From assembly GCA_002472565.1 (NCBI GenBank), contig DKSK01000028.1, positions 1 through 18,099 of the forward strand: a stretch of DNA of 18,099 nucleotides, read 5' to 3'. The notes beneath the pieces are model-generated. The model had not been told where the DNA came from. It saw nothing but the letters and a program-made list of their open reading frames with translations, and did not search any database. Both the position numbers and the translations under genes were made by a program. The stretch comes from Bacteroidales bacterium UBA7258. GTDB lineage: Bacteria > Bacteroidota > Bacteroidia > Bacteroidales > UBA932. Shown here piece by piece: positions 7,455 through 14,721 of the stretch; position 1 is the first letter of the stretch; every line of letters begins with the position of its first letter.

Positions 7455-8549
7455 ATGACCGTATTCAAAGATAAAACCTTGCTGATCACCGGAGGAACGG
7501 GATCATTCGGAAACGCGGTTCTGCGGCGCTTCCTCGACAGCGACATCAAAGAAATCAGGATATTCTCCCGCGACGAAAAGAAGCAGGACGACATGCGCCA
7601 TATGCTCCAGAGCCCGAAGCTCAAATTCTACATCGGCAACGTCCGCGACAAACAGTCCGTAGACATCGCCATGGGAGGAGTCGACTATGTTTTCTCCGCC
7701 GCCGCCCTTAAGCAGGTACCAAGCTGCGAATTCTTCCCTATCGAAGCCGTCCGCACCAACATCCTAGGCACCAACAACGTACTTCTCTCTGCCATAGAGC
7801 ACGGAGTCAGCAACGTCGTCGTCCTCTCGACCGACAAAGCCGCCTATCCGATCAACGCCATGGGCATGAGCAAAGCCCTCATGGAGAAGGTGGCTGTCGC
7901 AAAAGGACGTGAGCTCGGAGAAAACGCAGCCACGACGATCTGCTGCACCCGCTATGGCAATGTCATGGCATCGAGAGGCAGCGTCATTCCTCTATGGGTA
8001 GAGGAAATGATTGAGGGCAAGCCGATTACGATCACGGACCCTAATATGACCAGGTTCATGATGACGCTTGATCAGGCTGTGGATCTTGTCATCTATGCCT
8101 TCACTCATGGGAAAAATGGGGACCTCTTTGTCCAGAAGGCGCCAGCCGCGACGCTTGACACGCTTGCCCATGCCCTGATCGACATTTATTGTCACCGCCC
8201 GGTTGAAGGAAGTGGGAAGCCGTTCATAGCGAAGGAGCCTGAGATCAAGATTATAGGTACGCGCCATGGAGAAAAGCTCTACGAGACGCTTGTCACGAGA
8301 GAAGAGATGACAAGGGCCATAGATATGGGGGACTACTACAGGATTCCTTGCGACACGCGCGATTTGAACTACGACAAATATTTCACTAACGGCAATCCTG
8401 ACATGTCTAAGGCGGAAGACTACACGTCACACAACACTCGTCGTCTTGACATCGCCCTCATGGAGGAATTACTCATGAAGCTGCGTTTTATACGCCAGGA
8501 CATGGGACTTCTCCCGCCAGCACAGGCAAAAGAAATCCGCAGCGAATAG
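7455..8549 (+). CDS. fnlA: UDP-GlcNAc C4,6-dehydratase/C5-epimerase (first step to UDP-L-FucNAc)
   Basis: A short-chain dehydrogenase/reductase of 364 residues, the FnlA/CapE/WbjB family. It removes water from UDP-GlcNAc and inverts C5, giving the 4-keto-6-deoxy intermediate. Seen: NAD(P)-binding GGTGSFG (13-19), and STDKAAYPINAMGMSK (125-140), where the usual catalytic YxxxK is replaced by M136-x3-K140, typical of CapE rather than PseB. RYGNVMASRGSVIP is also conserved. The frame is open further upstream, but only from a TTG at 7398; ATG 7455 (MTVFKDKTLLITGG) fits the family start. It leads a four-gene operon with fnlB, fnlC and an initiating transferase. An 87-base purine-rich spacer separates it from fnlB. 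Confidence 0.92.
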   Translation: MTVFKDKTLLITGGTGSFGNAVLRRFLDSDIKEIRIFSRDEKKQDDMRHMLQSPKLKFYIGNVRDKQSVDIAMGGVDYVFSAAALKQVPSCEFFPIEAVRTNILGTNNVLLSAIEHGVSNVVVLSTDKAAYPINAMGMSKALMEKVAVAKGRELGENAATTICCTRYGNVMASRGSVIPLWVEEMIEGKPITITDPNMTRFMMTLDQAVDLVIYAFTHGKNGDLFVQKAPAATLDTLAHALIDIYCHRPVEGSGKPFIAKEPEIKIIGTRHGEKLYETLVTREEMTRAIDMGDYYRIPCDTRDLNYDKYFTNGNPDMSKAEDYTSHNTRRLDIALMEELLMKLRFIRQDMGLLPPAQAKEIRSE

Positions 8550-8620
8550 GAGGGCAAGTAGAGGAAAGGCAGCAGCACGGAGAGAAGGGATGAGAAAGGA
8601 GAGGCGCGGAAGCGGGAAGG
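8550..8620 (+). other. polypurine spacer between fnlA and fnlB
   Basis: Of 71 bases, 61 are A or G on the coding strand (86 percent). There is no promoter match and no hairpin I can see. The other spacers inside this operon are only 16-19 bases. Confidence 0.6.
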
Positions 8621-8636
8621 TAAATTTCGGAAGGAA

Positions 8637-9851
8637 ATGTCAGAGAAAGGTCTTAATATTTTGGTTACGGGAGCCGGTGGTTTCGTCGGCAAGAACCTCT
8701 GCGCCGCGCTTGAAAACATCCGCGACGGAAAAGACCGCACAAGAGGCCCTCTCGAAATAGCAGAAATCTACCGCTACGACCTCGACACCGGCCCAGCCCT
8801 GCTCGAAGACTACTGCCGCAAAGCCGACTTCGTATTCAACCTCGCCGGAGTCAACCGCCCGAAAAACCCCGAAGAATTCATGCAGGGGAACTTCGGCTTC
8901 GCCTCCACCCTTCTCGACACCCTTAAGAAAGAAGGCAACCGCTGCCCAATTATGATCTCCTCCTCGATCCAGGCCACCTTGGAAGGCCGCTTCGAAGGGA
9001 GCAGCTACGGCATCAGCAAGAAAGCCGGCGAAGAACTCATGTTCGACTACGGCAAGAAAAGCGGAGCGAAAGTCCTAGTCTACCGCTTTTCCAACCTCTT
9101 CGGCAAATGGTGCCGCCCGAACTACAACAGCGTAGTGGCCACCTTCTGCAACAACATAGCCAACGACCTGCCGATCCAGATCAACGACCCCGAAACCATC
9201 CTCGACCTCATCTACATCGACGACCTCGTGGACGAAATGACAGAGGCCCTCAAAGGCAGAGAACACCGCTGCGAATTCGCCGGGGTGAACCCTATACCGA
9301 CCCCGGAAGGCCGCTACTGCTATGTCCCGGTCTCTCACCGCGTAAGCCTCGGAGAAATAGCGGCCCTGCTCAGGAAATTCCACGACCAGAGCCAGACCCT
9401 CGAAGTCCCCGCCACAAAGCCCGGATCCTTCGAGAAGAAGCTCTACGCTACCTACCTCAGCTACCTCCCGGAAGCCAAGGCCTCCTATCCCCTCTTGAGC
9501 CACACGGACCAAAGAGGCAGCTTCACCGAACTCTTCCACTTCCCGGAAGGTGGCCAGATAAGCGTCAACATCAGCAAGCCCGGAATCACGAAAGGCCAGC
9601 ACTGGCACGACACCAAGGTCGAAGCCTTCGTCGTGATAAAGGGTCACGGACTCATCGAGCAGCGCAAAATCGGAACGGAGGAGATACGCAGATATGAAGT
9701 CTCAGGCGACAAGCCAGAAGCCGTACTCACCCTCCCAGGCTACGCCCACAACCTCATAAACCTTTCAGACACAGAGGACATGGTGACTCTCATCTGGTGC
9801 AGCGAGGTCTTCGCACCCTCGAAGCCGGACACCTTCGGCGAAAAAGTATGA
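8637..9851 (+). CDS. fnlB: bifunctional UDP-L-FucNAc pathway reductase/epimerase (SDR plus cupin)
   Basis: FnlB/CapF/WbjC family, 404 residues, acting on the FnlA product: C3 epimerisation and C4 reduction to UDP-2-acetamido-2,6-dideoxy-L-talose. The N-terminal SDR domain has TGAGGFVG (11-18), FNLAGVNRP (67-75) and SSYGISK with catalytic Y124 and K128. The C-terminal third is a cupin with metal-type ligands in GQHWHDTKVEAF (H322, H324, probably E329) and PGYAHNL (H371). Both domains are complete and motifs intact. Start ATG 8637 is the only sensible one, directly before NILVTGAGG. Nineteen bases separate its stop from fnlC. Confidence 0.92.
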   Translation: MSEKGLNILVTGAGGFVGKNLCAALENIRDGKDRTRGPLEIAEIYRYDLDTGPALLEDYCRKADFVFNLAGVNRPKNPEEFMQGNFGFASTLLDTLKKEGNRCPIMISSSIQATLEGRFEGSSYGISKKAGEELMFDYGKKSGAKVLVYRFSNLFGKWCRPNYNSVVATFCNNIANDLPIQINDPETILDLIYIDDLVDEMTEALKGREHRCEFAGVNPIPTPEGRYCYVPVSHRVSLGEIAALLRKFHDQSQTLEVPATKPGSFEKKLYATYLSYLPEAKASYPLLSHTDQRGSFTELFHFPEGGQISVNISKPGITKGQHWHDTKVEAFVVIKGHGLIEQRKIGTEEIRRYEVSGDKPEAVLTLPGYAHNLINLSDTEDMVTLIWCSEVFAPSKPDTFGEKV

Positions 9852-9870
9852 GGGGACACACACGACAAAC

Positions 9871-11049
9871 ATGAACACAGATTATTCAAATATTCATTTC
9901 GCCGAAAACGGCCGCCTGAAGCTCCTTATCATCGTGGGCACTAGACCGGAAATCATCCGCCTCTCCGCGGTGATCAACAAATGCCGCAAATACTTCGACG
10001 TCATCCTCGCCCACACGGGGCAGAACTACGACTACACCCTCAACGGCATCTTCTTCCGCGACCTTAAGCTCAAAGACCCCGAAGTCTACATGGACGCAGT
10101 CGGCGAAGACCTTGGCTCCACCATGGGCAATATCATCGACGCCAGCTACAAGCTCATGGTCCAGACCAAGCCGGACGCAGTGCTCGTACTGGGCGACACC
10201 AACTCCTGCCTAAGCGTCATAGGAGCCAAAAGGCTCCATATCCCAATCTTCCACATGGAAGCAGGCAACCGCTGCAAAGACGAGTGTCTTCCTGAAGAGA
10301 CCAACCGCCGCATCGTAGACATCATTTCCGACGTCAACATGGCCTACAGCGAACACGCCCGCCGCTACCTCGCCGACACAGGCCTGCCGAAAGAAAGGAC
10401 CTTCGTGACAGGCTCCCCAATGGCCGAAGTCCTCCACGAAAACCTCAAGGAAATCGAAAGTTCTGACATCCTCCAGAGGCTCGGCCTCGGAAAAGGCCGC
10501 TACATCCTGCTCAGCGCACACCGCGAAGAAAACATCGACACCGAGAAGAATTTCACCTCACTCTTCAACGCCATCAACAAGATGGCCGGCAAATACGACA
10601 TGCCGATCCTCTACTCCTGCCACCCGCGCTCCCGCAAGCGGCTGGAACAGAGCGGCTTCAAGCTCGACAAGAGAGTGATCCGCCACGAACCCCTCGGTTT
10701 CCACGACTACAACTGTCTGCAGATGAACGCCTTTGCCGTGGTTTCCGACTCAGGCACCCTCCCGGAAGAAAGCAGCTTCTTCACATCAGTAGGTCACCCC
10801 TTCCCGGCGGTCTGCATCAGGACCTCTACCGAACGCCCGGAAGCCCTCGACAAGGGCTGCTTCATCATCGCCGGCATCACTGAGCAAAGCCTCCTCCAGG
10901 CGGTAGAAACCGCCGTGGAGATGAACCGAAACGGCGACTACGGCATCCCTGTTCCGGACTACGTCGAAGAGAACGTCAGCACCAAAGTCGTCAAAATTAT
11001 CCAATCCTACACCGGCATCGTCAACAAGATGGTGTGGAGAAAAGACTGA
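9871..11049 (+). CDS. fnlC: UDP-N-acetyl-L-talosamine 2-epimerase giving UDP-L-FucNAc
   Basis: A 392-residue member of the non-hydrolysing UDP-GlcNAc 2-epimerase fold (GT-B), FnlC/CapG/WbjD branch. It epimerises C2 of the FnlB product to give UDP-N-acetyl-L-fucosamine. Active-site landmarks are VGTRPEIIR (22-30), LGDTNS (107-112, D109), HMEAGNR (128-134, E130), LPEETNRRIVD (140-150) and SAHREEN. The branch is assigned mainly from the preceding fnlA and fnlB, since WecB-type enzymes share these motifs; the GNRCKDECLPEE stretch also fits the FnlC type. Start ATG 9871. The gene for the initiating transferase follows after 16 bases. Confidence 0.9.
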   Translation: MNTDYSNIHFAENGRLKLLIIVGTRPEIIRLSAVINKCRKYFDVILAHTGQNYDYTLNGIFFRDLKLKDPEVYMDAVGEDLGSTMGNIIDASYKLMVQTKPDAVLVLGDTNSCLSVIGAKRLHIPIFHMEAGNRCKDECLPEETNRRIVDIISDVNMAYSEHARRYLADTGLPKERTFVTGSPMAEVLHENLKEIESSDILQRLGLGKGRYILLSAHREENIDTEKNFTSLFNAINKMAGKYDMPILYSCHPRSRKRLEQSGFKLDKRVIRHEPLGFHDYNCLQMNAFAVVSDSGTLPEESSFFTSVGHPFPAVCIRTSTERPEALDKGCFIIAGITEQSLLQAVETAVEMNRNGDYGIPVPDYVEENVSTKVVKIIQSYTGIVNKMVWRKD

Positions 11050-11065
11050 AAACTAAGCACAGATC

Positions 11066-12526
11066 ATGGGAAAAAGCATATATAGCAACAACATGGCGAG
11101 AGCCTGCGTTATTGTTTCCGACTTCGTCATACTCAACGTCCTCCTTATTCTATTCATGAATATCGAAGGAGATGCCTCCCTCCTGAACCTTCACAGCAAG
11201 GTGTTTTTTGTCCTTGCCAACTTCTCCATGATCATATCCGAGTTCTTTTTCAGCACCATCATCTTCCAACGCCTGGTGTCAGCCCCTGCCATAGCGGCTA
11301 ACACCTTCAAACTCTCCCTGCTCCAGACCGTCATTTCGATTCTCGACCTTGAAGCGCTCGATATCCATATCGGCAATTCGGCGCCTAACCTCCTTATCTT
11401 CTTCATCTGTTTCTACTCAATCCTTCTGCTCTCACGCATGGCAGAATTTTCCATATTGAAACGGATGCGCAGACTGGGGCACAATGTCCGCAGAGTGATT
11501 CTCGTCGGAAACGACCCGGCCCTGCGCGACTTGTACCAGACACTCATTTCAGACTTTTCATTCGGCTACATAGTCAAGGGCTTCTTCTCGGACAATCCGA
11601 ACACCGACATGAGCCCCCGGCCGGCCTATCTTGGCGACCTCAACAGTCTCAACGAAGCCATCAGGCATACCATGATGCTCGAAAACACCGGAAACCCGAA
11701 TGTACCGGTAAAACTCGGCAAATACAAAGAGCTGGCCAATGTGGACGAAATCTTCTGCTGCCTCTCGCATAACCTCGCTGACACCGTAACAGGCATCATG
11801 GACTTCTGCGACAGGAACCTCATCCACTTCTTCTACGTTCCCCAACAGTTCGGCATCCACCAAATGAGGCTTCGGAGCATCAATTTCAACGGCATGACAA
11901 TCTTCACCAACCACACCTCACCGCTGGAAAAGCCAATAAACAGAATCATCAAGCGCAGCTTCGACATACTCTTCAGCCTCGCAGCCTGCATCTGCCTTCT
12001 GCCATTCATCCCTGTCATAGGGCTGATAATCTTCATCTCGAGTCCGGGGCCGATCTTCTTCAGACAGGAGCGCACAGGCCTGGACGGCAAGACTTTCAAA
12101 TGCATCAAGTTCAGATCGATGCACGTTAACAAGGACGCAGACAGGGTCCAGGCAACGGAACACGACCCGAGGAAATTCGCCTTCGGCAACTTCATGAGGA
12201 AGACGAATATCGACGAGCTGCCTCAGTTCTTCAACGTCCTTATCGGAGACATGAGCATAGTGGGTCCGCGTCCGCACATGCTCTACCACACCGAGTACTA
12301 CAGCAAGCTGATTGACAAGTACATGGTGAGGCATTTCTGCAAACCAGAGATCACCGGCCTTGCCCAGATCAGCGGCTACAGGGGCGAGACCAAGGAGCTA
12401 TCCGACATGGAGGGACGCATCCTCATGGACATCAAGTACATAGAGACCTGGTCCTTCTCCCAGGACATCCACATAATCTTCAAGACCATCCTCGACATCT
12501 TCAAGCACGACGACAAGGCATACTGA
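11066..12526 (+). CDS. undecaprenyl-phosphate sugar-phosphate transferase (WcaJ/WbaP-type, initiating)
   Basis: A 486-residue polyprenyl glycosylphosphotransferase of the inner membrane, which starts a glycan by moving sugar-1-phosphate from a nucleotide sugar to undecaprenyl phosphate. Hydrophobic segments lie near residues 13-31, 46-66, 82-94 and 108-123. A Rossmann-like CoA-binding domain (RRVILVGND, 142-150) follows, then one more membrane segment (about 300-325) and the catalytic bacterial-sugar-transferase domain: FFRQERTG, KCIKFRSM, NIDELPQFFNVLIGDMS (D383, E384), VGPRP and KPEITGLAQISG. The sugar cannot be read from sequence: full-length WcaJ relatives often use glucose or galactose, but the adjacent fnlABC makes an N-acetylfucosamine-type donor conceivable. 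Last gene of the operon. Confidence 0.92.
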   Translation: MGKSIYSNNMARACVIVSDFVILNVLLILFMNIEGDASLLNLHSKVFFVLANFSMIISEFFFSTIIFQRLVSAPAIAANTFKLSLLQTVISILDLEALDIHIGNSAPNLLIFFICFYSILLLSRMAEFSILKRMRRLGHNVRRVILVGNDPALRDLYQTLISDFSFGYIVKGFFSDNPNTDMSPRPAYLGDLNSLNEAIRHTMMLENTGNPNVPVKLGKYKELANVDEIFCCLSHNLADTVTGIMDFCDRNLIHFFYVPQQFGIHQMRLRSINFNGMTIFTNHTSPLEKPINRIIKRSFDILFSLAACICLLPFIPVIGLIIFISSPGPIFFRQERTGLDGKTFKCIKFRSMHVNKDADRVQATEHDPRKFAFGNFMRKTNIDELPQFFNVLIGDMSIVGPRPHMLYHTEYYSKLIDKYMVRHFCKPEITGLAQISGYRGETKELSDMEGRILMDIKYIETWSFSQDIHIIFKTILDIFKHDDKAY

Positions 12527-12569
12527 GAGCGGAGGGAGCGGGAGCCGTGGGAGACTTGCACCCCTGCCC

Positions 12570-12590
12570 CATCGATCATCGATGATTTTT
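12570..12590 (+). terminator. probable terminator of the fnl operon
   Basis: CATCG (12570-12574) pairs with CGATG (12580-12584) around loop ATCAT, then A and five T. It is a short stem but lies 43 bases after the transferase stop and ahead of a new promoter. Confidence 0.5.
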
Positions 12591-12595
12591 CCATG

Positions 12596-12619
12596 GAAAT
12601 TACCATAATTGGTAATTTC
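12596..12619. promoter_or_regulatory. palindromic operator of the toxin-antitoxin module
   Basis: Arms GAAATTACCA and TGGTAATTTC are perfectly complementary over 10 bases with a TAAT centre. The right arm ends 4 bases before the -7 box of the toxin gene, covering the spacer and upstream promoter region. This is what an autorepressing HigA-type dimer would bind; binding itself is inferred. Confidence 0.7.
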
Positions 12620-12623
12620 TTCG

Positions 12624-12631
12624 TACCTTTG
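12624..12631 (+). promoter_or_regulatory. -7 box of the toxin-antitoxin operon
   Basis: TACCTTTG is a perfect TAnnTTTG match, 26 bases before the toxin ATG at 12658. There is no clear TTTG at -33; that position lies inside the palindrome. Confidence 0.65.
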
Positions 12632-12657
12632 CAAAAGAAAAAACCGTCTAGTAACGC

Positions 12658-12990
12658 ATGGAAGTATTCTTTAGTGACTATGCTTTAAAGGAACTGTATG
12701 AGTTAGGAAAGACTAAAGACAGCAAATATAAATTCCTATGCAGAAATAGGAAGCTGGTAGAAGGCTATCAGAGAGCTGTCAGCATCATGTATGATGTAGA
12801 GTCTACTGAAGCGTTAAAGGCATTTAGCTTTCTACGTTATGAAAAGCTGAAATATCAAGGTGATTCTCCCAAGAGTTCACTGAGACTTGTAAACGGGATG
12901 GTCGAGCGTCTGATTTTTACGGAGAGCGAAGAGGGTATTGAAGTTGAATTAATTAAAATTGATAGCACTCATTATGGCAACAAAAAGTAA
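12658..12990 (+). CDS. HigB/RelE-like toxin of a type II toxin-antitoxin system
   Basis: A 110-residue small protein without signal peptide, encoded just upstream of a HigA-type antitoxin, which is the toxin-first order of higBA systems. The body (KELYELGKTKDSKYKFL and, later, SLRLVNGMVERLIFTE) resembles RelE/HigB ribosome-dependent mRNA endonucleases, but the match is by general pattern and position; I cannot point to certain catalytic residues. Its 3' end overlaps the antitoxin start by 17 bases, so translation is probably coupled. DNA here is far more AT-rich than neighbouring genes: 12661-12720 is 33 percent GC against 62 percent for 12361-12420. That points to horizontal acquisition. Confidence 0.7.
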   Translation: MEVFFSDYALKELYELGKTKDSKYKFLCRNRKLVEGYQRAVSIMYDVESTEALKAFSFLRYEKLKYQGDSPKSSLRLVNGMVERLIFTESEEGIEVELIKIDSTHYGNKK

Positions 12991-14083
12991 CAGATTAGTT
13001 CCTGCTCGGGCAATCCATCCGGGAGAAATCTTGCGTGAAGAGTTGCAGGAACGTGGTATCACACAGAAAGATTTTGCCAAACAGATTGATGTACAAGCCT
13101 CACACCTAAATGACTTCATCAAAGGAAGGCGCAATCTCAACGAAGACCTCGCCATGAAACTTGAGAAGCAATTAGGTATTCCATTTAAGACATGGATGAG
13201 TCTGCAGAACGGATATGAGTATGAGCGCAGAGCCATTGAAGAAAACCAAGGGGAAGAGCAGAAAGCAAGGAACTTCGAGGCTGCCTGCTCCAACGTTTTC
13301 AATTATAATGCACTTTGTAAGCGCCTGAACATCGCACTTTTACCATGCATTGAGAGAGTGAAGAAGCTGAAGGAGCTTTTCCCTTTTGACTTGCTTTCCG
13401 CTGAGGAAAGACGCCTTCAAGTGGCCGGTCTGTACAAGCATAGCGAGAAAGTTCATGCTGATGAAAAGAACATGCTGACATGGCTAGTCCTTAATTGGTT
13501 GGAGACCTCCCACTCTACTGTTGATGGCGTCTATGAAAAGGGCAATGCTTTGAAAGCCGCCAAAGACATTGCAATGATGGCTAACAGTCATGAGATGAGC
13601 AAAAGTTCCGTCAGGAACTGTCTTAATGGCTACGGCATCGCCTATCTTGAGGTGGAAAAGATAGAAAAGGCACCAATAGACGCTTATTCTACCTTCTCGA
13701 ACGGACACCCTTGTATCACAGTGACGTATAGGTACAATGACATGGACAAACTTGCATTTGACATCATCCACGAATTGTGTCATATAGACCGCCACATTTC
13801 TGAGGACCAGAGAGCCTTTATTGCTGTTGAAGGCAGTGAATATTCAAATGATCCTAAGGAAAAAGAGGCAAATGCCTTTGCCCGTCAAATGCTGATACCG
13901 GATGACGTTTGGAAGCAGATTATGGAAAAAGGCAGCACGAGATTATTCCTGAATGACATCATTCATGTGATTGCCACTGAGGCTAAGAAGCATGACATCA
14001 GTCCGACCATAGCTGTCGCCCGGTATAAGCATGACAGCGGCCGGTATAAGGTCAAGGGGTATACGTCTCCAAAGATACGTTGA
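12974..14083 (+). CDS. HigA-family antitoxin fused to an ImmA/IrrE (M78) metallopeptidase
   Basis: A 369-residue two-domain protein. Residues about 14-70 are an XRE helix-turn-helix of the HigA type, starting with the diagnostic HPGEILREEL (15-24) and including ITQKDFAKQIDVQASHLNDF. Residues about 220-310 are an M78 zinc-peptidase domain: FDIIHELCHIDRH carries HExxH (H266, E267, H270), and KEKEANAFARQMLIP supplies the third ligand (probably E298). A helical linker joins the two. The likely role is neutralising the upstream toxin and repressing the operon through the palindrome; the peptidase could allow signal-induced cleavage, as for ImmA with ImmR, but this is inference. I chose ATG 12974 over a TTG at 12959. 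The ATG overlaps the toxin stop. Confidence 0.85.
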   Translation: MATKSNRLVPARAIHPGEILREELQERGITQKDFAKQIDVQASHLNDFIKGRRNLNEDLAMKLEKQLGIPFKTWMSLQNGYEYERRAIEENQGEEQKARNFEAACSNVFNYNALCKRLNIALLPCIERVKKLKELFPFDLLSAEERRLQVAGLYKHSEKVHADEKNMLTWLVLNWLETSHSTVDGVYEKGNALKAAKDIAMMANSHEMSKSSVRNCLNGYGIAYLEVEKIEKAPIDAYSTFSNGHPCITVTYRYNDMDKLAFDIIHELCHIDRHISEDQRAFIAVEGSEYSNDPKEKEANAFARQMLIPDDVWKQIMEKGSTRLFLNDIIHVIATEAKKHDISPTIAVARYKHDSGRYKVKGYTSPKIR

Positions 14084-14085
14084 TT

Positions 14086-14105
14086 GTCCGCAGGATGTCG
14101 CGGAC
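14086..14105. terminator. possible bidirectional hairpin between convergent genes
   Basis: GTCCGC (14086-14091) and GCGGAC (14100-14105) form a six-pair stem with an 8-base loop in the 31-base gap between the antitoxin and rfbC stops. No T-run follows on either strand, so it may act only as an mRNA 3'-end stabiliser. Confidence 0.35.
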
Positions 14106-14114
14106 TGACAGGGC

Positions 14115-14684
14115 TTAGTAGAGGGGCTGGGAGAACTCAAAAGGCGACTCGAAGTCGCGGAAGAGAGGGTGCTTGGTATCCTTGTCGGAGAGATTGGAAT
14201 GAGTGGTAGGAATGCGCCAGTCAATGCCGAGAGAGTCATCCAGAATCGAGATGCCTCCGTCCGCCTCCGGATGGTAGAAATTGTCGCACTTGTACTGGAA
14301 AACCGCCGTCTCGGAAAGGACGGCGAAGCCGTGGGCGAAACCCCTCGGAATGAAGGACTGCAGGTGATTGTCTTCCGTAAGTTCCACGGCCACATGCCTG
14401 CCGTAGGTAGGAGAGCCTTTGCGGATGTCGAGAGCGACGTCAAGCACCCTGCCCCGGACACAGCGCACAAGCTTGCTCTGGGTAAATGGAGGACGCTGGA
14501 AATGCAGCCCCCTCATCACACCATAAGACGACATGGACTCGTTGTCCTGGCAGAAATCAATATGGCGCACTTTCTCGTCGAATTCACGCTGGGAAAAACT
14601 CTCGAAAAAATAGCCTCTCGCATCCCTGAAAAGACGCGGCTCGATGATCAGCACACCCTCTATCTCAGTCTTGATTACATTCAT
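14115..14684 (-). CDS. rfbC: dTDP-4-dehydrorhamnose 3,5-epimerase
   Basis: RmlC cupin epimerase, 189 residues, the usual length. It inverts C3 and C5 of dTDP-4-dehydro-6-deoxyglucose in the third-last position of the dTDP-L-rhamnose route, before RfbD. Seen: RDARGYFFESF (20-30), SYGVMRGLHFQ with the catalytic histidine H61, RGRVLDVALDIRKGSPTYG (78-95), and FIPRGFAHGFAVLSE (111-125). Start ATG 14684 begins the conserved MNVIKTEIEGVLIIEP. It is the last gene of the minus-strand rhamnose operon, 37 bases after rfbB, and converges on the toxin-antitoxin module. Confidence 0.95.
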   Translation of the reverse strand: MNVIKTEIEGVLIIEPRLFRDARGYFFESFSQREFDEKVRHIDFCQDNESMSSYGVMRGLHFQRPPFTQSKLVRCVRGRVLDVALDIRKGSPTYGRHVAVELTEDNHLQSFIPRGFAHGFAVLSETAVFQYKCDNFYHPEADGGISILDDSLGIDWRIPTTHSNLSDKDTKHPLFRDFESPFEFSQPLY

Positions 14685-14721
14685 GGTCTAAGAAAATCTC
14701 AGATTAAGGTCCCCTCCGGAA

